From contig CAZCOB010000040.1 of the NCBI GenBank assembly GCA_964500415.1, forward strand, positions 1 to 20,113: a stretch of DNA of 20,113 bases, read 5' to 3'. Positions 1-6,085 of this stretch are shown here, piece after piece (positions within the stretch are counted from its first letter, which is position 1; the number at the start of each line of letters is the position of its first letter). This DNA is from JAFGPF01 sp964500415 (lineage in GTDB: Bacteria; Chloroflexota; Dehalococcoidia; Dehalococcoidales; RBG-16-60-22). The position numbers and the translations under genes are program-made. The notes below the pieces were generated by a model. The model did no database searches, was not told the DNA's origin, and saw only the letters and a list, made by a program, of their open reading frames with translations.

Positions 1-734
1 GCGAACTTGGCCCCGGCCGGGACCTTCGGTATCGTGCGCCAGTCCATCTCCGTCTGCCGCATTCGCTTCGGTATTATCCTCACCAGGAACGGGAAACCCG
101 CGTAGCACACGCCCAGGTAGACGTAGGCCACCACCGTTATCGGCACGAAGAGGTCCCGGGCCATCATCAGCGACCCGTACAGCACCATCGGGCCGTCCGC
201 TCCGCCAACCAGCGCTATCGACGCCGCTTCGTTCGGCAGCAGCCCCATGGCCATGGCGATGGGCAGCGTCGCTATCGTGCCGAGTTCGGCGAATATCGCC
301 AGGAAAAGGCTCATGCCCGGCCTGGCCAGCAGGATGTCGATATCCGTTATCGCGCCGATGCCCATGAAAACCAGGCAGGCGATTAGCCCGTTGCTGAACA
401 TGAAGGTGTAGATTGGTTGCAGAAAGTCCACCTGCAGGAAATACATCACCTCTTCGAGGTTTCCGGCCAGCGGATTGACGAAGAGCGTGCCCACCGGGCC
501 CGCCTCCGTCATTATCAGCCCCCCCACCTGGCTGGCCTCCAGCACCATCAGCCCCCCGTTGACGGCTATCATCCCTATCCCCAGCGGCAGCATTATCAGG
601 GCTTCCAGGACTTTCTTATAGGCGAAGTAGATGAAGACCAGCCCCAGGACTACCAGCAGCAGCCTGCCGAAGGCTATCGAAGGCTCGGTGATGAAGAAGG
701 TGTATATCCCCTGGAAGAACTCTAAAAAGAACAT
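1..734 (-). CDS. Sodium-translocating decarboxylase beta subunit (partial, C-terminus off the left edge)
   Basis: Reading the minus strand from ATG at 734 gives 244 codons that continue past the window edge, so only the N-terminal part is visible. The protein is strongly hydrophobic. It carries hallmarks of the OadB/GcdB/MmdB family, including GIGAITDIDILLARP (about residues 125-139) and GGADGPMVLYG (177-187). In this family the membrane subunit couples decarboxylation of carboxybiotin to sodium export; acidic residues such as those in these motifs are thought to take part in sodium and proton handling. It lies 15 bp after the gamma-like gene, and its likely ribosome binding site (GAGGGCGG) overlaps that gene's stop. 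The substrate (oxaloacetate, methylmalonyl-CoA, glutaconyl-CoA or malonate) cannot be told, because no carboxyltransferase alpha subunit is in the window. Confidence 0.93.
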   Translation of the reverse strand, partial: MFFLEFFQGIYTFFITEPSIAFGRLLLVVLGLVFIYFAYKKVLEALIMLPLGIGMIAVNGGLMVLEASQVGGLIMTEAGPVGTLFVNPLAGNLEEVMYFLQVDFLQPIYTFMFSNGLIACLVFMGIGAITDIDILLARPGMSLFLAIFAELGTIATLPIAMAMGLLPNEAASIALVGGADGPMVLYGSLMMARDLFVPITVVAYVYLGVCYAGFPFLVRIIPKRMRQTEMDWRTIPKVPAGAKF

Positions 735-749
735 CGGCTGTTACCGCCC

Positions 750-899
750 TCAACTCTCCGGCCCGGCGCCTTCTTCCGCGGCACTCTTTTTTCTCTGGAC
801 GAAGAAAGCGATGGCCTTGACGATTAAAGCCACGCACACGGCGATGATGGCCGCCACGCCGTAGGTTATTAAAGCGAACACTACCGGATGGAATTCCAT
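750..899 (-). CDS. Small membrane subunit, gamma-like, of the decarboxylase
   Basis: A 49-codon frame runs from ATG at 899 to TGA at 750. It begins MEFHPVVFALITYGVAAIIA and has one long hydrophobic helix (about residues 6-35), then a basic stretch (QRKK) and an acidic, alanine-rich tail. Size, topology and position between the biotin carrier and the beta subunit fit the OadG/MmdD-type gamma or delta subunit. In known pumps this subunit helps assemble the carboxyltransferase onto the membrane part. Sequence identity in this class is low, so the assignment rests mainly on context. The ribosome binding site is weak (AGAG about 8 bp before the start). It is probably translated with the downstream beta gene, whose start is only 15 bp past this stop. 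Confidence 0.75.
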   Translation of the reverse strand: MEFHPVVFALITYGVAAIIAVCVALIVKAIAFFVQRKKSAAEEGAGPES

Positions 900-986
900 A
901 ATACTCTATAGCTATTTTATTTTATTTAAATACCCCGCTGCTTTCTTGTGTTGTTGCGAGCGAAACGAAGTAATCCCTTTCGGTTT

Positions 987-1208
987 TCAATACTCGATGA
1001 CGGCAATCACTTCGCCGGGCTTGACCACCTGGTCGACCGCCACGTTTATCTCGGTTACGGTGCCGTCCACCGGTGCCAGTATCGGGTTTTCCATTTTCAT
1101 GGACTCCAGCACGCAGATGGTGTCGCCCTCTTTGACCGCAATGCCGACCTTTGCATCGACGCTGATAATTTTGCCGGTTATAGGAACTTCTACCGTCTCT
1201 TTAGCCAA
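987..1208 (-). CDS. Biotin carboxyl carrier protein (stand-alone biotinyl domain)
   Basis: This 73-residue protein is almost nothing but a biotinyl/lipoyl-type domain. The biotin acceptor is the lysine of ESMKMEN (about residue 38), within the usual beta-hammerhead fold, with the second half-motif PVDGTVTEI. The acceptor arm carries the carboxyl group from a carboxyltransferase to the membrane beta subunit encoded two genes downstream. Most BCCPs have a longer proline/alanine-rich N-terminal linker; it is absent here, as in the small MmdC-like carriers. The start is a TTG at 1208, preceded by GGAG. The gene is first in a minus-strand cassette of carrier, gamma-like and beta subunits. A promoter overlapping the clpC terminator sits just upstream. 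Confidence 0.92.
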   Translation of the reverse strand: MAKETVEVPITGKIISVDAKVGIAVKEGDTICVLESMKMENPILAPVDGTVTEINVAVDQVVKPGEVIAVIEY

Positions 1209-1235
1209 TCCTCGAGCTCCTTTCTGGTTTGTCCC

Positions 1236-1264
1236 CTTATAATTTAAAAGGGCGGTGGGCTCAA
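1236..1264 (-). promoter_or_regulatory. Candidate promoter of the decarboxylase cassette
   Basis: On the minus strand, TTGAGC (1259-1264) and TATAAG (1236-1241) are separated by 17 bp, about 30 bp before the TTG start of the biotin carrier. The -35 box lies inside the hairpin that ends clpC. The promoter is inferred from box similarity only. Confidence 0.45.
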
Positions 1265-1283
1265 CTCTCTGAACTCACCGCCC
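1246..1283 (-). terminator. Rho-independent terminator of clpC
   Basis: On the minus strand GGGCGGTG (1276-1283) pairs perfectly with CACCGCCC (1250-1257), and TTTT followed by an AT-rich stretch comes directly after the stem. It lies about 37 bp beyond the clpC stop, as expected for its terminator. Confidence 0.8.
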
Positions 1284-1319
1284 CATTATACAGGAGTCGG
1301 TTTATTAAGTCACCTCGGT

Positions 1320-4223
1320 CTAACTGGCCGCGCCGACCGCTATATTCGGAAGCGAGAAATTGTCTTTCGACTCGATGACAATCTCGTCGTCTTTAAGGTC
1401 GATAACGACGTACGAGATATAAGATTCTTCCATTACTTTAAACTCTTTGGTATCCCTAATCTTATTTTCTATGACCTTGAGTTTACCGAGATCCTTAATA
1501 TTGATATCTAGTTTTTCTTTTGCTGCTTCCTTTATTTGCTCTTTAATGATATTTTCGACTCTGAATTTGATACTCTTTGTTGCGACAATCCTGAGTGTAT
1601 CTCCAGTTCGTTCTGCCATGAGAATTTCAGGAGGTTTTATTGCTTCATCAAGTTTATTCGCTTTCGCTTCATCTTCTTTTTCGGTTGTTTGGTCACCGAA
1701 GTCTTTAGAAGTTGTTTTTTCCCTTTCTTTTTCTTGCTTTTGGATAGTTGGTATATTTGGTATGTCTTTTACGGTCTTAAGCACGTCGTCGATTATATCC
1801 TGGTTATTGATGGTTGCGTATATCTCGTAGACCCTATCGAAGACCTTGAATTCCCCGCGCAGCAGGTCTTCGGAAAGCCTGTCTTCCACCATGCTCTGGA
1901 TGACACGGCGCAGCGGCCGCGCCCCGTATTCTTCGCTATATCCCTTTTCGCCGAGAAAATCTTTAGCTGCATTGGTTACAAGCAGGTTGATGCTCTTCTC
2001 CAGCAGTTGCTTGTTGACGTTTACCAGCATCAAATCGACTATCTGGCGTATCTGTTCCTTGGTCAGGGCGCGGAACACAACCTGCTCGTCTACGCGATTA
2101 AGAAATTCGGGTTTGAATCTCTCCTTTAATTTTTCCAGAAGACTTTCCTTCATCCTCTCGTAGGACTTCTCCCTCGTTTTCGACTCGTCGGTGTGTGAGG
2201 CGAAGCCGATGGCGGAGCCCTTCTTGATAAGCTCGGCGCCGATATTGCTGGTCATGATGACGATGCTGTTGCGGAAATCCACCCGCCGGCCCTTGGCGTC
2301 GGTCAGGTGGCCGTCGTCGAATATCTGGAGCAGTATGTTAAATACGTCCTCGTGGGCTTTTTCAATCTCGTCCAGCAGTATGCAGCAGTATGGCTTGCGC
2401 CTGACGGCTTCGGTGAGCTGACCGCCCTCTTCGTAGCCGACATATCCCGGAGGTGCCCCCACCAAGCGCGATACGGCAAATTTCTCCATGAACTCGGACA
2501 TGTCGATTCGTATCAGCGTATCCTCGTTGCCGAACATGAACTCGGACAGGGCCCTGGCCAGTTCGGTCTTGCCCACGCCCGTCGGCCCGAGGAAGATAAA
2601 ATTCCCTATCGGCCGCCGCGGGTCTTTAAGCCCCGCCCGCGCCCTTCGTATCGCCTTGGAGATGGCAGTAACGGCCTCGTCCTGCCCGATAATGCGTTGA
2701 TGCAGCACCTCTTCCATGTTAAGCAGGCGGTTCGTCTCATCGTCGGCCAGTTGAACCACCGGCACCCCTATCCACATGCTTACCACCTCGGCAATGTCTT
2801 CCTTCTTGACCACCACCTCTTCCTGCTCCTGCTCGTCACGCCACTCCGCTTCGAGCTGCTTCATCTTCTCGGTAATTTGCACTTCCTGCTCGCGCAGTTG
2901 TGCCGCTAAATCGTATTCCTGCGTCGCCAGGGCGGAATCCTTATCCCGGTGGATGTTATCCGCCTGCTCCTTGGCTTGCTTGAGCGTAACCGGCGTGGTC
3001 CTGTGCCGGATGCGTACCCTCGAAGAAGCCTCGTCCACCAGGTCGATGGCCTTATCCGGCAGGAAGCGGTCGGGTATATAACGTGCGGCAAGGTTGGCGG
3101 CGGCACCGAGAGCTTCATCGCTTATTTTCAGGCGGTGATGCTCTTCATAGCGCTCCTTGATGCCGCGTAAAATCTCCAGTGTTTCGTCAACGGACGGCTC
3201 CTCGACCAGCACCGGCTGGAAGCGGCGTTCCAGGGCGGCGTCTCTCTCCACGTATTTACGGAAGTCGTCGAGAGTAGTGGCACCGATGCACTGCAGTTCT
3301 CCCCGCGCCAGTGAAGGCTTGAGGATATTGGCGGCGTCGACGGCCCCCTCGGCGGCGCCGGCGCCCACCATGGTATGGAACTCGTCGATAAATATCACGC
3401 AGTTGCTGGCGGTCTTTATCTCGTCGATAACCTTCTTCAGCCGCTCTTCGAACTCGCCGCGATATTTCGTCCCGGCCACCAGCGACCCCATGTCGAGGGC
3501 GATGAGACGCCTGTCTTCCAGGGTCTCGGGCACGTCGCCAGAAACGATGCGGTGGGCCAGCCCTTCCACGATGGCTGTCTTTCCCACGCCCGGCTCCCCG
3601 ATGAGAGCGGGATTATTCTTGGTACGCCGACTCAGTATCTGGATGAGCCGCTCGATTTCTTTGTGACGTCCGATTACGGGGTCGAGTTTTCCGGCGCGGG
3701 CGGCTGCGGTCAGGTCTATGCCCAGCTGGTCCAGGGCCGGAGTCCGGCTGGGACTGCGGCTGAGCCTGGCCCGGGGCGTACCCTGAGTCAGGATGTGCTG
3801 CACTTCGCTGCGCGCCCTTTCGAGGGTGATGCCGAAGCTGTCCAGAACGCTGGAAGCCACGCCCTCGCCCTCGCGCAGCAGCCCCAGCATCAGGTGCTCG
3901 GTGCCGATGTAGTTATGGCCCATCTGGCGCGCCTCATCAATCGCGAGCTCGATGACCTTCTTAGCTCTGGGGGTAAGGCCGGTCTCTCCACTGCCCGGTT
4001 TCTCACCGCGCCCGATGATGAACTCCACCGCCGAGCGCACCTTGCCCAGGCCAATGCCCAGGTTGATAAGGACCCTGGCGGCTACCCCCTCTTCCTCGCG
4101 CACCAGCCCGAGTAAAATATGCTCGGTGCCGATGTAGCTGTGGTTGAGGTTTCGCGCCTCTTCCTGAGCTATTGTGAGGACGCGGCGGGCTCTTTCTGAA
4201 AACTTCTCAAATCTGCTGGCCAT
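1320..4223 (-). CDS. clpC: ClpC-type AAA+ unfoldase with a long C-terminal extension
   Basis: This 967-residue Hsp100 ATPase unfolds proteins and feeds them to the ClpP protease. Two Clp_N repeats (about residues 1-145, each with IGTEH) precede AAA domain 1, with Walker A GEPGVGKT at 209-216 and FIDE at 278-281. A UVR-like/middle segment (about 425-465) and AAA domain 2 follow, with Walker A GPTGVGKT at 546-553 and LLDE at 616-619. The loop tripeptide IGF (about 672-674) is the kind that docks on ClpP. Typical ClpC proteins end near residue 810. Here the D2 domain ends at about 793 and roughly 174 more residues follow, with a charged Lys/Glu linker and a second alpha/beta-looking segment. This extension (1320-1844) is visibly more AT-rich than the rest. 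No ctsR, mcsA or mcsB is adjacent. The start ATG at 4223 has a modest GGTAAAG upstream. Confidence 0.95.
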   Translation of the reverse strand: MASRFEKFSERARRVLTIAQEEARNLNHSYIGTEHILLGLVREEEGVAARVLINLGIGLGKVRSAVEFIIGRGEKPGSGETGLTPRAKKVIELAIDEARQMGHNYIGTEHLMLGLLREGEGVASSVLDSFGITLERARSEVQHILTQGTPRARLSRSPSRTPALDQLGIDLTAAARAGKLDPVIGRHKEIERLIQILSRRTKNNPALIGEPGVGKTAIVEGLAHRIVSGDVPETLEDRRLIALDMGSLVAGTKYRGEFEERLKKVIDEIKTASNCVIFIDEFHTMVGAGAAEGAVDAANILKPSLARGELQCIGATTLDDFRKYVERDAALERRFQPVLVEEPSVDETLEILRGIKERYEEHHRLKISDEALGAAANLAARYIPDRFLPDKAIDLVDEASSRVRIRHRTTPVTLKQAKEQADNIHRDKDSALATQEYDLAAQLREQEVQITEKMKQLEAEWRDEQEQEEVVVKKEDIAEVVSMWIGVPVVQLADDETNRLLNMEEVLHQRIIGQDEAVTAISKAIRRARAGLKDPRRPIGNFIFLGPTGVGKTELARALSEFMFGNEDTLIRIDMSEFMEKFAVSRLVGAPPGYVGYEEGGQLTEAVRRKPYCCILLDEIEKAHEDVFNILLQIFDDGHLTDAKGRRVDFRNSIVIMTSNIGAELIKKGSAIGFASHTDESKTREKSYERMKESLLEKLKERFKPEFLNRVDEQVVFRALTKEQIRQIVDLMLVNVNKQLLEKSINLLVTNAAKDFLGEKGYSEEYGARPLRRVIQSMVEDRLSEDLLRGEFKVFDRVYEIYATINNQDIIDDVLKTVKDIPNIPTIQKQEKEREKTTSKDFGDQTTEKEDEAKANKLDEAIKPPEILMAERTGDTLRIVATKSIKFRVENIIKEQIKEAAKEKLDINIKDLGKLKVIENKIRDTKEFKVMEESYISYVVIDLKDDEIVIESKDNFSLPNIAVGAAS

Positions 4224-4241
4224 GTCGCTTTACCGATACTA

Positions 4242-4256
4242 CTCTATTCGATAGAG
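4242..4256. promoter_or_regulatory. Palindrome in the clpC leader
   Basis: CTCTATTCGATAGAG is a perfect dyad (6-bp arms, 3-bp centre) between the candidate clpC promoter and its start codon. A further CTCTAT half-site follows at 4262-4267. It could be a repressor operator or a small mRNA hairpin. It is not a recognisable CIRCE or CtsR box. Confidence 0.4.
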
Positions 4257-4272
4257 AACCCCTCTATTTCTA

Positions 4273-4301
4273 ATATTATAATAAAGCGGATTGTAAAGCA
4301 A
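4273..4301 (-). promoter_or_regulatory. Candidate clpC promoter
   Basis: On the minus strand TTGCTT (4296-4301) and TAATAT (4273-4278) are 17 bp apart, about 50 bp before the clpC start. Overlapping TATAAT-like sequences make the exact -10 uncertain. Confidence 0.45.
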
Positions 4302-4332
4302 GCGGGGATAACTTGTATTATTTGTGGGATTA

Positions 4333-4360
4333 CCCCCTGTCATTCGTAAGGAGCAGGGGG
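4333..4360. terminator. Hairpin between 5S rRNA and clpC
   Basis: CCCCCTG (4333-4339) pairs with CAGGGGG (4354-4360) around a 14-nt loop. It may end the 5S transcript, but no good T-run follows on the minus strand. Its left arm, CCCCCTGTCATTC, is shared with the repeat family near 10461, so it may instead be a remnant of that element. Confidence 0.35.
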
Positions 4361-4401
4361 CTTCTTAAACAATTTATCAAGAAATTCGGTAAAAATTTAG
4401 C

Positions 4402-4522
4402 CTCCTGGCAGTGGCATATTTTCCACAAAGGGTTACCCCCTCAGTATCGTCTGCGCTGGGGCGTTTCACTTCCGTGTTCGGGATGGGAACGGGTGGTGCC
4501 ACCCCGCTCTAACCACCAAGAG
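4402..4522 (-). rRNA. rrf: 5S ribosomal RNA, stand-alone
   Basis: The minus strand carries the classic 5S core, including CCCATCCCGAACACGGAAGT and the following GAAACGCCCCAGCGC. The ends pair to form helix I: CCTCTTGGTGG (from 4523) with CTGCCAGGAGG (to 4401), about 11 bp counting G-U pairs. Length is about 121 nt; the exact termini are estimated from the helix. No 23S or 16S sequence lies on either side: clpC is downstream and the remA leader is divergent upstream. This is therefore an unlinked 5S gene with its own promoter. Confidence 0.93.
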
Positions 4523-4580
4523 GCAAATCTCTTGCCTTTTACTGTGTAATTTTTAAAGGCCTTCCCTGTAATTACGTCTT

Positions 4581-4586
4581 ATTCTA
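4581..4586 (-). promoter_or_regulatory. Candidate -10 box for the 5S rRNA promoter
   Basis: TAGAAT on the minus strand lies about 60 bp before the 5S 5' end. The -35 region is T-rich (TTTTCT-like) and weak. The box directly abuts the palindrome at 4588-4600. Confidence 0.35.
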
Positions 4587-4587
4587 G

Positions 4588-4600
4588 CACAATAATTGTG
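4588..4600. promoter_or_regulatory. Palindrome between the divergent 5S and remA promoters
   Basis: CACAATAATTGTG is a perfect 13-bp inverted repeat. It sits between the 5S -10 box and the plus-strand -35 box and overlaps the latter. It has the form of an operator that could affect both directions; no known regulator is assigned. Confidence 0.4.
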
Positions 4601-4624
4601 AAAAGAAAAGAGCCGGAGTATAAA
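4596..4624 (+). promoter_or_regulatory. Candidate promoter for the remA-gmk leader
   Basis: TTGTGA (4596-4601) and TATAAA (4619-4624) are 17 bp apart on the plus strand. Transcription would begin near 4631, giving an untranslated leader of about 280 nt before remA. Confidence 0.5.
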
Positions 4625-4655
4625 ATTTTCTATAAGGAACGTTAAAATTTTATAC
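4618..4655. repeat. Perfect 12-bp AT-rich inverted repeat
   Basis: GTATAAAATTTT (4618-4629) and AAAATTTTATAC (4644-4655) are exact reverse complements around a 14-nt spacer. The left arm overlaps the candidate -10 box and the right arm falls in the first transcribed bases. This suits a pair of regulator half-sites or a cruciform better than a terminator. Confidence 0.7.
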
Positions 4656-4911
4656 GCCTGATAAGGAAAGGCTACGTCCGGTGAGCCTGAGACACACTTG
4701 ACAACCTCCTGGACAAGTGCTAGGTTATTGGAGGGTTTTTCGACGAGGCAGTGCATTCCTGTACGGTTAGTGCTTTATCGCTGTATTTGCGAAGGCAACG
4801 CAGGTGGCGATTATTGCCTGGCTGGGTCCGTTAACCCGAATGTGAAGGCTCTTTCCGGTTTATCCGGAAAATAGATATTAGTCCTGTGGAACTAAAGTAC
4901 GAGGTGATAAT
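4656..4911 (+). ncRNA. Candidate structured leader RNA upstream of remA-gmk
   Basis: This stretch has no convincing gene but several pairings. CACTTG (4695-4700) pairs with CAAGTG (4714-4719). A competing stem, AACCTCC (4702-4708) with GGAGGGTT (4730-4737), is followed by a T-run, like an attenuator. Further on, AGGCAA pairs with TTGCCT with CGC/GCG nested inside. GGGT and ACCC form a small hairpin inside a GCCT/AGGC closure. A last hairpin has TTTCCGG and CCGGAAA arms. I do not recognise any named riboswitch class, RNase P, tmRNA or SRP core in it. A cis-acting leader for remA-gmk is the simplest reading. Confidence 0.4.
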
Positions 4912-5202
4912 ATGAGCATAGAGATGGTTCACATCGGGTTTGGTAATATTCTGGCAATGAACCGGGCCATCGCCATCGCCTCACCGAATTCAGCCCCCAC
5001 CAAGCGCATTATCCACGATGGTAAAAATAACGGGAAATTAATTGACATGACCAGCGGGAGGAGAACCAAGTCCGTTATCTTCACCGATAGCGGCCATATC
5101 GTCCTGGCGGCTCTCGCTCCGGAAACAATTTCCAGCCGGCTTCAGAGCCGCTCGGGTACGCTGGCAAAACAAGAGCTGGGTAAAATCCCCGATGAGCCAT
5201 GA
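4912..5202 (+). CDS. remA: RemA family (DUF370) regulatory protein
   Basis: The 96-residue product matches the DUF370/RemA family: MSIEMVHIGFGNILAMNRAI at the N-terminus, then SAPTKRIIHD, and RRTKSVIFTDSGHIVLAAL in the middle. In Bacillus, RemA is a DNA-binding ring-forming regulator of biofilm matrix and osmoprotection genes. In other phyla the same small protein is often encoded just before guanylate kinase, as here. The ATG at 4912 has a good ribosome binding site (GAGGTG, about 6 bp spacing). The stop overlaps the gmk start by 4 bp (ATGA), so the two are translationally coupled. It is slightly longer than the usual 80-90 residues owing to a short C-terminal tail. Its role here is inferred from family only. 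Confidence 0.9.
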   Translation: MSIEMVHIGFGNILAMNRAIAIASPNSAPTKRIIHDGKNNGKLIDMTSGRRTKSVIFTDSGHIVLAALAPETISSRLQSRSGTLAKQELGKIPDEP

Positions 5203-5822
5203 AAATAACGCCTCCCCCCTTTTACCACCCCCAGAAACCTTTACTCATTATCCTCTCCGGCCTCTCCGGGGTCGGTAAGGACTCTGTTTTAACCGGACTC
5301 AGGAAGTCTGGAATCCCTCTTGAATTCATCGTTACCGTTACCACCCGGCCCCCCCGCCCCAACGAGAAAGACGGTGTGCATTACCACTTCGTTTCGGATG
5401 CTGAATTCCAGGCGATGATTGATGAAAATAAGCTGCTGGAATGGGCTACTGTCTACGGCAACCGCTACGGACCCCCCAGAGAGCCGGTCAGGCAGGCTAT
5501 GGAAAGCGGGAAAGATGTCATTATTAAGGTTGATGTTCAGGGGGCGGCTACCATTAGAAAAATTATCCCGCAGGCGGTTTTTATCTTTCTCGCCACGCCT
5601 TCTCCGGAAGAAGTCGGGAGACGACTCCAGCAGCGCCGCACGGAAACGCCGTCCGACCTGGAGCTGCGCCTGAAAACCGCCGCGAAGGAAATGGAGAAGC
5701 TGCCACTGTTCGACTATATAGTCTTTAACCGACCTGGCGAACTTTTCCGTGCCGTAGCGGATATCGAGGCCATCATCACCGCCGAAAAATGCCGCGTCAC
5801 CCCCCGGGAAATATCACTGTAA
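5199..5822 (+). CDS. gmk: Guanylate kinase
   Basis: The 207-residue enzyme phosphorylates GMP to GDP with ATP, an essential step in guanine nucleotide supply. The P-loop is SGLSGVGKDSV (about residues 20-30), with GKD where many family members have GKG/GKS. The GMP-binding region reads TTRPPRPNEKDGVHYHFV (48-65). The LID/catalytic part includes RRTETPSDLELRL. The length is typical (about 205). The ATG at 5199 lies inside the end of remA, and GATGAG precedes it. The gene ends in a palindrome-rich convergent gap facing the phosphate transporter gene. Confidence 0.95.
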   Translation: MKITPPPFYHPQKPLLIILSGLSGVGKDSVLTGLRKSGIPLEFIVTVTTRPPRPNEKDGVHYHFVSDAEFQAMIDENKLLEWATVYGNRYGPPREPVRQAMESGKDVIIKVDVQGAATIRKIIPQAVFIFLATPSPEEVGRRLQQRRTETPSDLELRLKTAAKEMEKLPLFDYIVFNRPGELFRAVADIEAIITAEKCRVTPREISL

Positions 5823-6085
5823 ATTGCCTGCCTCCACCCCTCGCTTGTTATCTATTCCCACCTAGACCACCCTCGTATTATTCACGGCTTATCCCGTAAT
5901 ATTCTCCCTTCCCTGCTCCCCATATGGGGATGAGGGGAATTAATCCCCGGACAGGCCGTCGATGCGCCGAGGATGGGCAGGGTGGGGAAGAATACTCCGG
6001 GGGTTAGGACGGGCGGAGTGAAAACCGGGACTAAGGGGGTGAGGTAAATATAATCCACTGGGTTACACTAGAATCCTGAAAAACT
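5823..6085. other. Convergent intergenic region with palindromes and a diverged repeat copy
   Basis: No gene is visible. At 5837-5905 there is a diverged copy of the repeat seen near 10395 and 10503 (shared CCTCGCTT, TATCTATTCCCACC and GGCTTATCCC words). TCCCCATATGGGGA (5917-5930) is a perfect 14-bp palindrome, followed at once by GGGGAATTAATCCCC (5934-5948, 5-bp arms). A segment near 5970-5995 is an imperfect reverse complement of 5893-5915. Together these could fold and end transcription from both sides. Confidence 0.5.

Noticed and set aside
1447..4137. Many long plus-strand frames opposite clpC
   Set aside because: They are antisense to a well-recognised gene and have no family patterns.
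4553..4756. A 67-residue open frame on the minus strand upstream of the 5S gene
   Set aside because: It runs across the divergent promoter region and inverted repeats, has no good ribosome binding site and no family-like pattern.
4656..4911. RNase P RNA, tmRNA, SRP RNA or cobalamin riboswitch in the remA leader
   Set aside because: Fragments such as GGAAAGGC and GTCCGGTG hint at conserved words, but the other required conserved blocks are absent.
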